DNA from: Pyropia yezoensis
Taxonomy: Eukaryota; Rhodophyta; Bangiophyceae; Bangiales; Bangiaceae
DNA: 64,000 nt
Direction: 5' to 3'
Assembly (NCBI GenBank): GCA_009829735.1
Contig: CM020618.1
Coordinates: forward strand, 13,498,568 to 13,562,567
Numbering within the stretch: position 1 is the stretch's first letter; the number at the start of each line of letters is the position of its first letter. The notes below the pieces were generated by a model. That model was given only the letters and a program-made list of their open reading frames with translations. It searched no databases and was not told the DNA's origin. Shown here piece after piece: positions 23,926-34,049 of the stretch. The translations under genes were made by a program, and so were the position numbers.

Positions 23926-24120
23926 ATGTGCCAGCCCCGGGGTATCTGCGGGCCGTGTGGTCGGCGGACGCTCGCAGGATCCCTTTGCCGCAGCACTGCC
24001 GCGCGAGTGGGCGTCGTCGCCTCCTTGGGTGCCGTCCTTGCGCTGGCCCTCGCTGCCGCCGCTGCCGCGGGGGGCCCCCCCGCCCTTGGGGAGCGGCTGC
24101 CCGACAAGAGCGGTGGATGA
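23926..24120 (+). CDS. Small hypothetical membrane protein, 64 aa
   Basis: The ATG is in an ideal context (GCCGCCATGT). It opens a 64-residue frame with a Cys-rich N-terminus (MCQPRGICGPCGRR), a hydrophobic segment at about residues 28-48 rich in Val, Leu and Ala, and a short polar tail ending LPDKSGG. A single membrane helix or a lumenal/secretory targeting signal is possible. The frame is open upstream to about 23608 without another ATG. The stop lies about 120 bp from the convergent wall-protein gene. It is short and GC-rich, so chance cannot be excluded. Confidence 0.3.
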   Translation: MCQPRGICGPCGRRTLAGSLCRSTAARVGVVASLGAVLALALAAAAAAGGPPALGERLPDKSGG

Positions 24121-24236
24121 CGCCATAGCTCATAGGCGGACAGCCATGGCAAAATAGGAAGGAAAAAAGGATGTGTGTGGTTTACAAGTTACAAAAAGTG
24201 GCCGCGAGTCACGGGCGACAGAGCCACGGGCCCACC

Positions 24237-25178
24237 TCAGTAGTCAAAACGCGCGGCGGGCGACGCGCCAATCACCGCATCACCACCGACACCGCCGACA
24301 CCGCCATCGCCGCCGTCGGGCCCGGCGCCGCCGTTGCCGCCGTTGCCTCCGTTGCCGGCCGAAACGGTCGGCGGCGACGACGGCGCAGCGGTAGGGGCGG
24401 CGGTGGGTGCGGCGGTGGGGGCGGCGGTGGGCACCACAACGCCACCCTTCTTGTTGACGACCGCCGTCACGACCTTGCCAAGCAGATTGACCCACGTCTT
24501 GGCCGGCACCCCCAGCACCCCCTTCTTCTGCACCACCGCCGCCTTGGGCGCCCGCGTCGCCTTGGCCGTCGCGCACGGCACCACGCACTTGGACGGCGTC
24601 ACCACGTTCTTGGTGCACGTCTTGGCCGTCTTCTTCATCGTCTGGCAGATGGCCAGCGGCTTGCCCGCGGTGTCAAAAAACTCGGCCGTCTTGGGGCACG
24701 CCACCACCACCGGCGTCGTCGTCGAGCAGTCCACGGTGACCGTCTCCACCTTGTTGCACGCCACGCTGCGGGTGCACGGTGTCGGCACGGGTGTCGCGCA
24801 CGCCTTTACGCACGTCCGCGGCACCTTGACCGTCTTGTGGCACGGCCGCAACACCGTCACGTCGGCGTAGCAGGTTGCCTTGTGGGCCGCCCACTTGTGG
24901 CTGCCGCCGCCGTGGCACGCCCCCGCCTGCCGGACAACCGTTGGGCACTGGGCGGCGACGGTGCGGGTGGTGGAGCAGTCGTACTTGACGAGGCAGGGGG
25001 TAGGCTTGGGCGTCGGCGCCCGCGTCGGCGCCCGCGTCGGCGCCACCACCACCGGCTTGTGGACGACCACAAACGTCCGGTCCGACGGCGCCACCGACGC
25101 GGCCGCCACCGACGACACGACGGCAGCAGTGGCGGTCACGGCGGCGACGGCCACAACGAGGGAGCGGCAAGCACCCAT
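24237..25178 (-). CDS. Secreted Cys-rich, PT-repeat extracellular protein
   Basis: The 313-residue product starts at MGACRSLVV. A strong signal peptide of about 28 residues (MGACRSLVVAVAAVTATAAV) is followed by a PTRAPTRAPTPKPTP hinge. Residues about 60-210 carry roughly twenty cysteines in recurring patterns such as KYDCSTTRTVAAQCP, CHKTVKVPRTC and CTRSVACNK. A second hinge of PTAAP repeats and a Gly-rich tail (GGNGGNGG) end in ARFDY. PT-rich linkers joining Cys-rich modules are common in algal cell-wall and extracellular-matrix proteins, so an extracellular role is likely; no enzyme fold is seen. The ATG at 25178 is chosen because it opens directly into the signal peptide; the frame extends slightly upstream without ATG. 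It is divergent from the monooxygenase gene 0.95 kb away. Confidence 0.75.
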   Translation of the reverse strand: MGACRSLVVAVAAVTATAAVVSSVAAASVAPSDRTFVVVHKPVVVAPTRAPTRAPTPKPTPCLVKYDCSTTRTVAAQCPTVVRQAGACHGGGSHKWAAHKATCYADVTVLRPCHKTVKVPRTCVKACATPVPTPCTRSVACNKVETVTVDCSTTTPVVVACPKTAEFFDTAGKPLAICQTMKKTAKTCTKNVVTPSKCVVPCATAKATRAPKAAVVQKKGVLGVPAKTWVNLLGKVVTAVVNKKGGVVVPTAAPTAAPTAAPTAAPSSPPTVSAGNGGNGGNGGAGPDGGDGGVGGVGGDAVIGASPAARFDY

Positions 25179-26132
25179 GGCGGCGGGCGGGGGGGCGATG
25201 GTTGACAAAGGGGTGGCCGGAGGGTGCTGGCGGCGAAAGGGCTTGGAAGAGGTAGAGCACGAGGGAGCGTGAGCAAGGGGCGGGGGTGAGCGAGTGAGGT
25301 GTGTGGTTGGTGAGGAAGCAGGCAGGGCAGCGTCCCCTCCGCCATCGACGACGGCATCTTAACCACCCCACCGCCACGCATGGCACGCGCAGCCGGGGCA
25401 GGGGCAGCCAATGCAGCGGCCGTCCTGACGGTGCCCCCCGTCGGGCAGCCCCACCTGCCCGTCGTCACCCGCCGCCGCCCACCACCAGCAAGCCGCTACC
25501 GTTGCTGCCGCGGCGTCTGCGCATGGCACACCCCGCCGGCGCGGTGTACGCGCGCCCCACCCGCCGCACTGTGGGTGCCACGCCACACCTCGGGTGCCTG
25601 CCCACCGCGCCACGGCACGTCCAAAGAGGGGGGGGAAAACGCAGGCAGGCGGGGGCGATGGCAGTTGCCGCTGCCCACCCACGGTCGACGCCCGTGCCGG
25701 CGTTCCCCACGCGGAACGACAGGATGGGAGCAGAGAGGCGTGGGGCGACCGCGTCTGACGGGTGCGGGCAGTGGCAGACGCGGGCGCCAGGCCGACGGTA
25801 ACTTGGCAGGGTCATCCCATGGCAGCGCGGGAAGAGGACGACGTTCAGGTTGGGTCCTTGCCGCGCTTGTACAAAATGACGCACCGCCGCGCGTCCTGGC
25901 CGAGTGGTGCCACCTGCCGGTGCGTCGCATCGGGTTGGAGGCGCACCGTGTCTGTTCCAACGGGAAAGAACCCCTCGCAGTGATTCCAGCACCGTCTGAA
26001 TCCCCGCCGGAACTCCACGGTGGCGGTCGAGTGGATCAACGAAAGCGGCGCGCGCACCAGATCCAGATCAGGTGCGTACCTGATTACAGTAGTCTAGCTT
26101 GCTCTCGCGTGCTGTAGACGGAAAGATCTTGC
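25179..26132. promoter_or_regulatory. Divergent intergenic region between wall protein (-) and FAD protein (+)
   Basis: About 950 bp separates the two divergent start codons, so both promoters must lie here. No TATA box is evident. A perfect inverted repeat ATCAGGT-GCGT-ACCTGAT sits at 26067-26084, 49 bp upstream of the monooxygenase ATG; it could be a dimeric regulator site or a 5'UTR hairpin. Other open frames in this interval are composition-driven. Confidence 0.45.
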
Positions 26133-28208
26133 ATGAGGGTGGGCGCTCTGCCGCCTCTGCTGCTCGCCGATCCCGAGTGTGTACCGCCCCCGCGCGCGGC
26201 GCATCGACTCTTCCGACAGCGGCCGACCCCCCCGCCGGCGTGCGACGGCGCCATGGCCGGCGCGCGGCCGACGGTGGCGCCCTCAAGCACCCCCACCACC
26301 CGGCCGCCACTGTGGGTGCTGGCCCCGCCGCCGCTCTACCGCCCGGCGCGCGTGGCGTGGCGGCACCGGTTGGGCGGTGCCGCTCCCCCGCTCCTTTTTG
26401 GCAGGCGCCTCCCTCCCCAGAAACGGGTGGCCAAGCGCAGCGCCCGCGCAGTGGCCCCGCTGGTCGAGATGACGGCGACAGCGGCGGCGGCAGCAGCGGC
26501 GTCGGCGGGGAGCGGGCCCGCGGCAGCAGAGACTACGGCGGCTGCGGGCGGGCCCGCAGTCACGGCTGCGCGGCGACCCGCGGCCGTGGTCATTGGCGCC
26601 GGCCCCGCCGGCGCGCTGGCGGCGCTCCACCTGGCCCGCGGCGGCTACTCCCCCGTGACGGTGGTGGAGGCGCGGGCGCCCCCCTCCCCCCCATTCGAGG
26701 AGGTCGGACGCGCGTCGGCCGTTGCCGGCGCAGACGCCGCGACTGCTGCTGCCGCCACCCCCCCGCGCCCGCCCGACCCGTCCCGCCGCTCCTACAGCAT
26801 TGTCCTCAACGGGCGGGGCCTGGCGGCGCTGGCCGACTTTCCGGGCCTCCCCGCCGCGGTGGCGGCGGTGGGGGTGGCCATCACCGGTAGCTGCCGGTAC
26901 GGCCGCAAGGGGCCCCGCGCAGGGAGCGGCTTCCCCGGGGGGGCCGCCGCCAACGTGTCGGTGGACCGGGGGGCGCTGGTGGGTGCCCTTTACCGGTACG
27001 CCACCGAGGTGGCACCGCCGGGGTCGGCCGGCGGCATTGACTGGGTGTGGCGGTACCGTGTGGTGGGCGTCGACTGGGCGGCGCGGGTGGTTACGGCCGA
27101 GTCGGAGGCCGAGACGTCTGGCGGAAAGACGCGGGACGGTGTGGCCAGCGGCGGCCGCGTGACCTACCCATACGACCTGCTGGTGGTGGCGCAAGGGGTC
27201 TACTCTTCCGTGAGAGACGAAGCCGTCGCGGCGGGCCTCCTCACCTACGAAGCCACCCCCGACGAGATGGAGTACAAGATTGCGGCGCTGGGAAACCCCG
27301 CGGGGTGGCACTCCCCCCCCCCCAGGCCCGCAGCCCCCCCCCCTGAGCCCACCTCCGCGGCTCCCCACCCGTGCCCCCGGTCAGGCACGTGGCTCACCTT
27401 TTTCGCGCACCAGCCCGCCGCCTTTCTCCTTGCCCCCCCCTGGGTAGACGCCGCTGGCTATCCCTCGGTGCGGGCAGTGGTGGGCGTATCTGCCGGTGGG
27501 TGGTCACAGCGTCTCACCACCGTCGCCGCCATCGAGGGACTCTTTGTGGACCGCTTCCCCGACGTGTACGGCCCCGGCGTGCCCCCCCCGGCGGCGGTCG
27601 TGGAAGACCTTCTCGCCCAGCCTGTGTCGGTGGGCGGCGTGACGGGCGTGTGCAGCCGTTATGACCTGGCCGGCGGCACCGCCGTGCTCGTCGGCGATTG
27701 CGCGGCCAGCTGCTGGCCGTCCCTCGGCCAGGGGTGCAACGTTGCACTTGCGGGGGTGGCCGCGCTGGGCGCCACCCTCTTCCCGCCGCCCCCCGCCGCA
27801 CCCACCGGCCCTGCAACGGACGGGGCCACCGCCGCCACCCCTCCCCCGCCCCACGCTGTGGTCGCCGCCCGCCTGGCTGCCCACACGGCGGCGTGGAAGC
27901 CCAACGCAGACGCGGCCGGGGAGGTAAGCGCGCGGGGCTTTGGCCGCAACGCCCGCGTCATGACGCGCCCCACCGTGGCGCGGCTGGCGGCGGTGGCGGT
28001 GGCGTCCCGGCTGCTGGGCACCCCCGGCCCGGCACTGATGCGAGTGGGTGACCCGGCGGTGCCGTACGAGCTGGTGCTGCGGCGGTGGTGCGCGCAGGAG
28101 GCGGCGGTGAATGGGGTCGCTGGGGGGGTGGGCCTGGCGACCGCCGTGGGGGTGGCGGCGTGGGTGGTGCCCCGCCTGCTGGCGGCGGGGGGGGGCGGGG
28201 GGGGGTAG
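26133..28208 (+). CDS. FAD-dependent monooxygenase, kynurenine 3-monooxygenase-like
   Basis: The 691-residue intronless protein starts with an Arg/Pro/Ala-rich leader of about 145 residues, compatible with organelle targeting. The FAD-binding fold follows: VVIGAGPAGALAALHLARGG near 152-171, RRSYSIVLNGRGLAAL near 218-233 (the KMO-type substrate-side block), and VLVGDCAASCWPSLGQGCN near 518-536 (the GD motif). The C-terminus has a hydrophobic stretch (GLATAVGVAAWVVPRLLAA) that could anchor it in a membrane, as in KMO. Such enzymes use NAD(P)H and O2 to hydroxylate aromatics such as kynurenine. Oddly, the usual DG motif (GADGxxSxVR) reads VVAQGVYSSVR, with Gln in place of the conserved Asp, so substrate or cofactor use may differ. 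The family is clear; true KMO activity is not certain. Confidence 0.8.
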   Translation: MRVGALPPLLLADPECVPPPRAAHRLFRQRPTPPPACDGAMAGARPTVAPSSTPTTRPPLWVLAPPPLYRPARVAWRHRLGGAAPPLLFGRRLPPQKRVAKRSARAVAPLVEMTATAAAAAAASAGSGPAAAETTAAAGGPAVTAARRPAAVVIGAGPAGALAALHLARGGYSPVTVVEARAPPSPPFEEVGRASAVAGADAATAAAATPPRPPDPSRRSYSIVLNGRGLAALADFPGLPAAVAAVGVAITGSCRYGRKGPRAGSGFPGGAAANVSVDRGALVGALYRYATEVAPPGSAGGIDWVWRYRVVGVDWAARVVTAESEAETSGGKTRDGVASGGRVTYPYDLLVVAQGVYSSVRDEAVAAGLLTYEATPDEMEYKIAALGNPAGWHSPPPRPAAPPPEPTSAAPHPCPRSGTWLTFFAHQPAAFLLAPPWVDAAGYPSVRAVVGVSAGGWSQRLTTVAAIEGLFVDRFPDVYGPGVPPPAAVVEDLLAQPVSVGGVTGVCSRYDLAGGTAVLVGDCAASCWPSLGQGCNVALAGVAALGATLFPPPPAAPTGPATDGATAATPPPPHAVVAARLAAHTAAWKPNADAAGEVSARGFGRNARVMTRPTVARLAAVAVASRLLGTPGPALMRVGDPAVPYELVLRRWCAQEAAVNGVAGGVGLATAVGVAAWVVPRLLAAGGGGGG

Positions 28209-28628
28209 CTTCGGATGGAGAGACCCCATTTTCCAGAATCGTGACAGCCGTTGTTGAGCCGATCTACATATTAATGGGCTACGCGGGCCCACCCGTGACA
28301 AACACCAGTGGACTTGCTTCTTGCTTTCAGTGCTTGCTTACCTTTGCTGGAACCTATGAACACACGAAAGACACAAAACACCTGACCAGCAAGCGTCAAA
28401 GCCCCTCATCTCACCCTGCTACTCCTCCCCTGGCACAGCGTTGACTGCCTCATCCGCTACAATGTGTGCTAGACGATCAGCCGGTCAGCCATGGTCGGGG
28501 GGGATGTCACACCGTCCGAAGCGCGGTGCGCCACGACTATATCACAGCAACTTACAGAATTGCCTAGTTGCAGCCCGCGGGGCAGCCCATTTACCTGCCC
28601 TCTGAGAACCAAACGTTCTGACCATATT

Positions 28629-28743
28629 GTGCGTCCCGTAAAAAGTGGACGTGCACAGGTCGTGCAGTGTGGATTTGATTGGTCCAGTGGCCGATATTTG
28701 ACATGATCACGACACGTGCACGTCTACTTTTTACGGGACGCAC
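28629..28743. mobile_element. 115-bp MITE with 28-bp terminal inverted repeats
   Basis: The ends are GTGCGTCCCGTAAAAAGT continuing through RGACGTGCAC, and their inverted copy, with one mismatch over 28 bp. The middle is only about 60 bp, so the single strand would fold into a near-complete hairpin. Flanks are CATATT and TATAGAT, with no unambiguous duplication. This is a typical non-autonomous miniature element. Confidence 0.8.
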
Positions 28744-28766
28744 TATAGATCGTGCAGTATCTCCCT

Positions 28767-28830
28767 CGCGCCTTGCTCGGGTTCGAGACATAGCAGGGCG
28801 CGCCTTGCTCGGGTTCAAGATATAGAAGGG
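28767..28830 (+). repeat. 32-bp tandem repeat, two copies
   Basis: The block CGCGCCTTGCTCGGGTTC begins at 28767 and again at 28799. The two 32-bp units differ at a few positions. It starts 23 bp after the MITE. Confidence 0.85.
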
Positions 28831-30233
28831 CGGCGTACACGGGTCATAGCAAGTGCCCTGCAACGACTGGATCCAAGCGTTCATCTTCTCCGTGTACAAC
28901 CAGGTCCAGCTGTAGCGCTCGGTACGCAGGATATCCTGCATCAGCTCGGAGGGGAGGGGGGGGAGATGCGAGAAAAGAGAACAGGCGTGGGGGTGTGGAC
29001 GACATGGAATCGGCACGAGCAGGAAGAGAGAGAGGCGCAGTCGCGGGGCATGCAAGGCGAAGGGGCAACACAGCCCAGCCCAGCGCATGGCAAACGGGAG
29101 AGGGGCGAGTCCATTGCGTGAGCCATTCAGATTTGGGGCGGCCGAGTCGGAGGGGTGAGGACGCACACCCGCAAGGCCACCGCGAGGCTGCGAGTGACCA
29201 CGCTCACGCCGCACCAGCCTGCACGCCTACCTCCCTCCCTTCCGTTGTGAACCTCGGTGCGGCACCCCCTAGGAACCAAGTCACCCCCAACTGCCTATCG
29301 GGCGCGTGGTGATACGCGCGTCTGATTGGCTGAAGTGGTTTTCAAGTTGTGACGAAGGGTAAGTAGGACTTGCATACCTAAAGCCAATATGTGGCCTCGT
29401 TTTAGCCTCCACGTGAGTCCACGTGGGTAGGTAAGCCCTTAGGCAACGGAAGCACTCGCGAAAACTACCTCAATCATAGCGGCCACGGACGATAGACTTT
29501 TAGCGACGTGAATTAAATTTCCATAAGAATACGTTACATATTCTCATGCCACGTAGATAGATACGTCCACCGTAGATATCTTAAGTTGAAACCTCTTTAA
29601 TGATTGAGTGTTTCTTTCTCCTGCTCAGCAAAGGGGGAGGCAGTGGAAGAAAGAGCGGCGTCATCCTGTACGACTGTCGTCGTCGGCCCCTCCAGATGGT
29701 GCTCTCTGGATGGGAACGTACAGCGGTGGAGAGGGACCGCTGAGGGGTGTACGAAGGTGGCATAATGCAAAACAAAACGAGTTTGAGGGTGGTGTCGGGG
29801 TGAGGCACCCTCACGCAACATTTGCATATGACTTGGGGAGAACGGGGAGAGAAAGTCAAAGGCGCGGGGAGGTGGGCAGGAGCTTTCCAACATAGAAGTT
29901 AGTTGGGAGCGGGGGCGTGAGGTACGGCCGCGTGTGCCGCGGCCGTCCCGCCTACCCCCCCCCCACTGCACTCGATAACACCGAAAGGACGGAGGGTCAG
30001 CAAGGTCCCGTAAGCGAGGGCGGCGCTGCCACCGCCACGTCCGTCGCGCGTGCGCAGCGGAGGCGGTTTACAGCCCCCGCCGTCGCCAGCCGGCCCCGCC
30101 GCATCCGCCGCCGCCGCGGTCGCCAGCCAGCCGGCCGAATGTGGAGCGGTGGAAAGGCCACAGCCCGGGCGCTCTATCCCCATCGCCCCCTTCCGCTCCT
30201 CCTGCCCCCCCCCGCTCCTCCCGCCCCCTCTCG

Positions 30234-31883
30234 CTAGTCCTCAATGACCGTGTAGCCGGGGTGGCTCCGCCGGGCGTGCGCCCAAAAGCCAACCGCCACC
30301 CCCCCCCCAAACGCGGCCAGCGCGGTGGCAACGGCGGCCGCACCCCACCAGCCCACGGTGCCGCCGCCGAGGCCGCCGCCGCCGCCCGCTGCAGCTCCTG
30401 CCGCCGGCGGGTCTATTGCCGGCTCATTTCGGGTGCCCCCCCCTCCCTGCTCCCCCGCGGCGTCGGCCGTCGCCCCATCCGCTGCCGCCGCGGACGCGGC
30501 GCCCGGCTCCCCCGCCGCCGCGGACGCCGACAGCCCACACGCGGTGGCTACGTTGGCGGGCACGTGCGCGTCGACCCAATCGACAAAGGCGGCGGCGGAG
30601 CAGGTGGCGGCGCCGCCACAGTAGGGGCCCCCCTCGGGGGCGGTGGTGCTCTCATTAACGCCAGTCAGCACCGTTACGGTGTACGCGTCGAGGGAGGACG
30701 CACTGCTGGTGGTGGTGGTGGCGGCCTTAGCCTTGCCGCCGCCGCCGCCGTCCTTGCCGCCGCCCGGACCAACCGGCAGGGCAGTGTCATTCCCAGCGGC
30801 GGCCGTCCGCAGCTCGAGGATCACGTGGCTGACGTACGCCCCCCGCTCAACCGCAACGGGCAGGCCCAGCGCGGCGCGGACGTCAAAGACGGTCGTGTCG
30901 TGGGCCACGTACAGCGTCAGCCGGCGGGGGCACTCCCCACTCTCGTCCGCGTCGTGGCCGAGCGCGTTGCACTCCCCCCCCAGGCCCGAGCGGGCGGTGG
31001 CCCACGCGGCGCCCGCCGCGGCGCCCACCCCCACCCGCACCCGCCGGGCGGTGGCCCGCAGCAGCCGGCCGCCGACGAGGCCGCCCAAGCCCGGGACGTC
31101 CCACTTGGCAATCGTCACCCGGGCGGTCACGTCCTCCAACGCGCGGTCCCACCGGGAGACGGCGCTCGGCACGGCCACCCCGTGCGCCCGCTGGCACACC
31201 CGCAGGTCCCGCAGGCCGGTGATGAGGCCCGCCAGCTGCAGGGTGGTCATGGCGTCCACCTCCCGCGGGGGGGTGCCCGTCAAGGCCGGCAGCGCCGCCA
31301 GCAGCCCCGTGCTGCGGCCAATCGCCCCCGCCACCAGCTCCGAGTCGTACACCGCGTCGGCGGCCGCCGCAAAGGCGGGGCAGTGCGACCGGGCGCTGCC
31401 GTCGAGCAGCGCGTCCCGCGCGTACTCGACGGTATGCACAGGCACGGCGCCGCCCGCGGCGGCGCCGTACAGCCCCATCATGATGCCCGCCGCGGAGGAG
31501 AGCGTCCGATCCACGTCCGTCGCGCGGACGTGCGTCTCGGCGTGGTGATAGGTCGACGACAGCAGCGGGGGGGTGGGCGTGCCACCGGGCGGGTCCACGT
31601 ACCGCCGACGGAGGGAGCGGCCAAACGCCACGCTCTGCGCCAGCCCCCGCGGCGTCAGCTGCCCGTACCCCGACGGCCAGGCGGTGGTGTCAATGGGGAA
31701 GGGCCGCTGTTGCGCCAGCGCCGCCCGGTCCCCCAACGCATAGGCGGGCGCCGCCATCTGCGGCGCCCGGTCCCCGTGGCGGGCGAGGACCACCGCGAGC
31801 ACCAGCTCCCCTGGGGGGGGGACGGGGGGGGGGGCGCCCGCCCCCGCCGGCCCCCTGGCCGCCGCCGCCCCCGGCGCCGCCGT

Positions 31884-31920
<37 letters not shown>

Positions 31921-32012
31921 GCGGCGACCACCGCCACGGCCGACCGGAAAGGGCGGCCGCCGCGGCGCGGCTGCCGCGGCGCCAGCGGGGGTGCCCGTGG
32001 TGGGGGCGCCAT
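30234..32012 (-). CDS. Membrane-anchored histidine acid phosphatase
   Basis: The 592-residue product has all landmarks of the histidine acid phosphatase family. The catalytic RHGDRAP is at 78-84, where the His is phosphorylated during phosphomonoester hydrolysis. HVRATDVDRTLSSA (161-174) and the proton-donor HD in LYVAHDTTV (near 371) follow, as does YVSHVILELR near 393. An N-terminal hydrophobic Ala/Val segment (24-45) acts as signal peptide or anchor. Near the C-terminus one helix (WWGAAAVATALAAFGGGVAV) precedes a 14-residue tail, HARRSHPGYTVIED. The layout, with a lumenal enzyme, one helix and a short tail holding a YxxPhi-type signal (YTVI), resembles lysosomal acid phosphatase, suggesting vacuolar or endosomal sorting. 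The ATG at 32012 is chosen because it precedes the signal segment; the frame is open further upstream. It is divergent from the Sec3-like gene. Confidence 0.85.
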
Positions 32013-32915
32013 GGCCGCCACCCTCCCCGCCCGTGCCGCCTTGTCGACGGCGCTGGTGGCGTGTCCCTGGCGGCGGCACCAAGGAGGGCAGCGGGAACGT
32101 TGCCGTCGCGGGACGGAAGAGAGGAAGGTGGGGGTGGGAAGCCGAGCGGCGGGACGGCGCAGCGGATGGAGGTGGGGGGCAGGGGCGGGGGCGAGAGGGG
32201 TGGGGAGAGGAGCGGCCTCGAGGGCAGGCTGGCGAGCAGGCGCCGCGGCCAAAGGGTTCTGCCGCCCGTCGGCTGCAGCCGTCATCGCCCGCGGCTGCTC
32301 GACGATCCTCTTTGCAGGCCTGGCCATCCCAACACCATCTGCAACGCCAGGCCACGTGGCAGGGTGGATCCGGAATGCAAGACGGGAATTGATACTCATT
32401 GAGTGGGGCCCCCCCTGTATTCAACTACCCACGGTCTGCCCGTCCGCTGTTCATATGGACGATCTCTGGTGTACAGTCCTGTACAGCCAATACGCGGCTC
32501 CGGTCTGTACTGTACATACGTACTGTTCTGTGCGTACCTCTTGATGGAAGCCTGTGGTGCCCGCCCCGGCAGGCGCAGGCGCGCGGGGGCTCTCGGAGCC
32601 GCACGGTCGCCGCCCTCTGCGCACCTTGTCCCTTCCGTCTCTGTCACGCAGCCGGCCGCGTCGTGTGGCGGCGGCGGGCGGGCGGGCGGGTGGGCGGGCG
32701 GGTGGCGTCGGTGTCCCCCCCCCACCTACTGGGACTTGCCTCCCTCTCCACGCAGCCCCCCCCCCTCCCCCCCCCCCCTCCCCCCCCCCCCTCCCCCCCC
32801 CCCCCACCACCCAACCCTCCCTGCTCTTATCATCACCCCCTCTTGTTTGCCGTCGCTCGTCCGTGGACAGGGGGGGGGGGGGGTGGGGTGGGGTGGGGCG
32901 GCGTTTGGCCACCCA
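32013..32915. promoter_or_regulatory. Divergent intergenic region, phosphatase (-) / Sec3-like (+)
   Basis: About 900 bp separates the two divergent start codons. A CCAAT box (GCCAATA) lies at 32487-32491. Around it, 32468-32545 is dense in GTAC words (TGTACAG twice, then CTGTACTGTACATACGTAC), giving several small self-complementary sites. The stretch after 32690 turns into G- and C-homopolymer DNA leading into the Sec3-like gene. Promoter function is inferred from position. Confidence 0.45.
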
Positions 32916-33715
32916 ATGGCGCCGCCGCAGCCCCCCCCCGCCGCCGCGGCGGGCGGCGGGGCGGCGGCGGCCACGTCGGCGCTCGCGACGGCCATCGCCC
33001 CCGCGCTGCGGGCGGCCGAGACGGTCGTCGTGGCCATCCGGGCAGTGCAGGTGGATGACCGCCCCGAGCTGGTGGCCGCCACCATTGCCGCCGCGACGGC
33101 GCGGGCAGAGGCGGGGGGGGTGGGGGTGGGGGGGTGGGGGGGGTGGGGGGGGGGGGGGGGAGTGACTCCCTGGTTGGGGGGGGGGGGGTGGTGGCAGCGG
33201 CGCCGGGGGGGGGGGGGGGGAGTGGGGGGGGGATGGGTGGCGCCGGCGGCAGCGGCGCCGCCGCGGCGGTCGGCGCCGCCGCCGCGGCGGCGGTGGCGGC
33301 GTTGGCGGCGGCCAAGCCGCGGGTGCTGGCGGTGGCGTCGTCGCCCAAGCCGCCGGGCCTGCGGCTGCTCAAGCTGTCAGACCCGGCGCCGCCCGCCCTG
33401 GGCGGTGGCGGCGGCGGCGGCGGCGGCGGGGACGGGGGTGGGGGGGGGGGTGGCGGCGGGCGGGTGGTGGTCAAGCGGTCGTGGGCGGTGGCGGACCTCC
33501 GGCGCATCGACGGCCTGGGCGGCCCCGCGTCGACGGCGACGGCGTTTGCGCTGGTGTGGGGCGCCGGCGACCGGGTGGTCACGTGGGTGGCCGCCACCCC
33601 CGCCGACCGGGCCATCTTCCTCTGGGCCCTCCTGTCGGCCACCGCGGGGGTGCTGCGGCGGGCGCCGCGGACGGAAAACGTGCGGCTCCTCGAGCTGCAG
33701 GCCGCCGCCGCCGCC

Positions 33716-33749
<34 letters not shown>

Positions 33750-33943
33750 CCGCGGCGGCGTCTGCGTCTGCGTCGGGGGGGCTGGGGCTGGGGTGGGGGC
33801 GCCCTCCCGACATGTCCGCCTATGGGGGGGGGGTGGCCGCCCTGGCCGCCGCCGCGGCCGGGCCGCCCCTGCCGTCGCCGGGGGCGGCGGCGCTGGCCTT
33901 CCTCTCCTCCCCGCCGCCGCCCGTCAGCGGCGGCGGCGGCGGG

Positions 33944-33976
<33 letters not shown>

Positions 33977-34018
33977 CACGCCCTCCGGCGGTCCACCACC
34001 GCCGCCGCCGCGGGCGGC

Positions 34019-34049
<31 letters not shown>

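Larger units (their letters stand above)
28209..30233. other. Intergenic region with a MITE and a short tandem repeat
   Basis: About 2 kb lies between the 3' ends of the monooxygenase (+) and acid phosphatase (-) genes. It contains a 115-bp MITE (28629-28743) and a 2 x 32 bp repeat just beyond it. The rest has only short overlapping frames with no recognisable domain; the part after 29900 is GC-rich. Confidence 0.5.

Noticed and set aside
24171-25205. 344-codon plus-strand frame over the secreted protein gene
   Set aside because: Arg/His-rich shadow of the minus-strand gene, which has a signal peptide and ordered Cys pattern.
25380-26117. 245-codon plus-strand frame in the divergent intergenic region
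   Set aside because: Runs through the promoter region into the monooxygenase leader, no domain, Arg/Pro/Gly-rich by composition.
26283-27368. 361-codon minus-strand frame under the monooxygenase gene
   Set aside because: Shadow frame of Gly/Arg/His text opposite clear FAD motifs.
30141-32402. 753-codon plus-strand frame over the acid phosphatase gene
   Set aside because: Shadow frame; the minus strand carries RHGDRAP and the HD motif in order.
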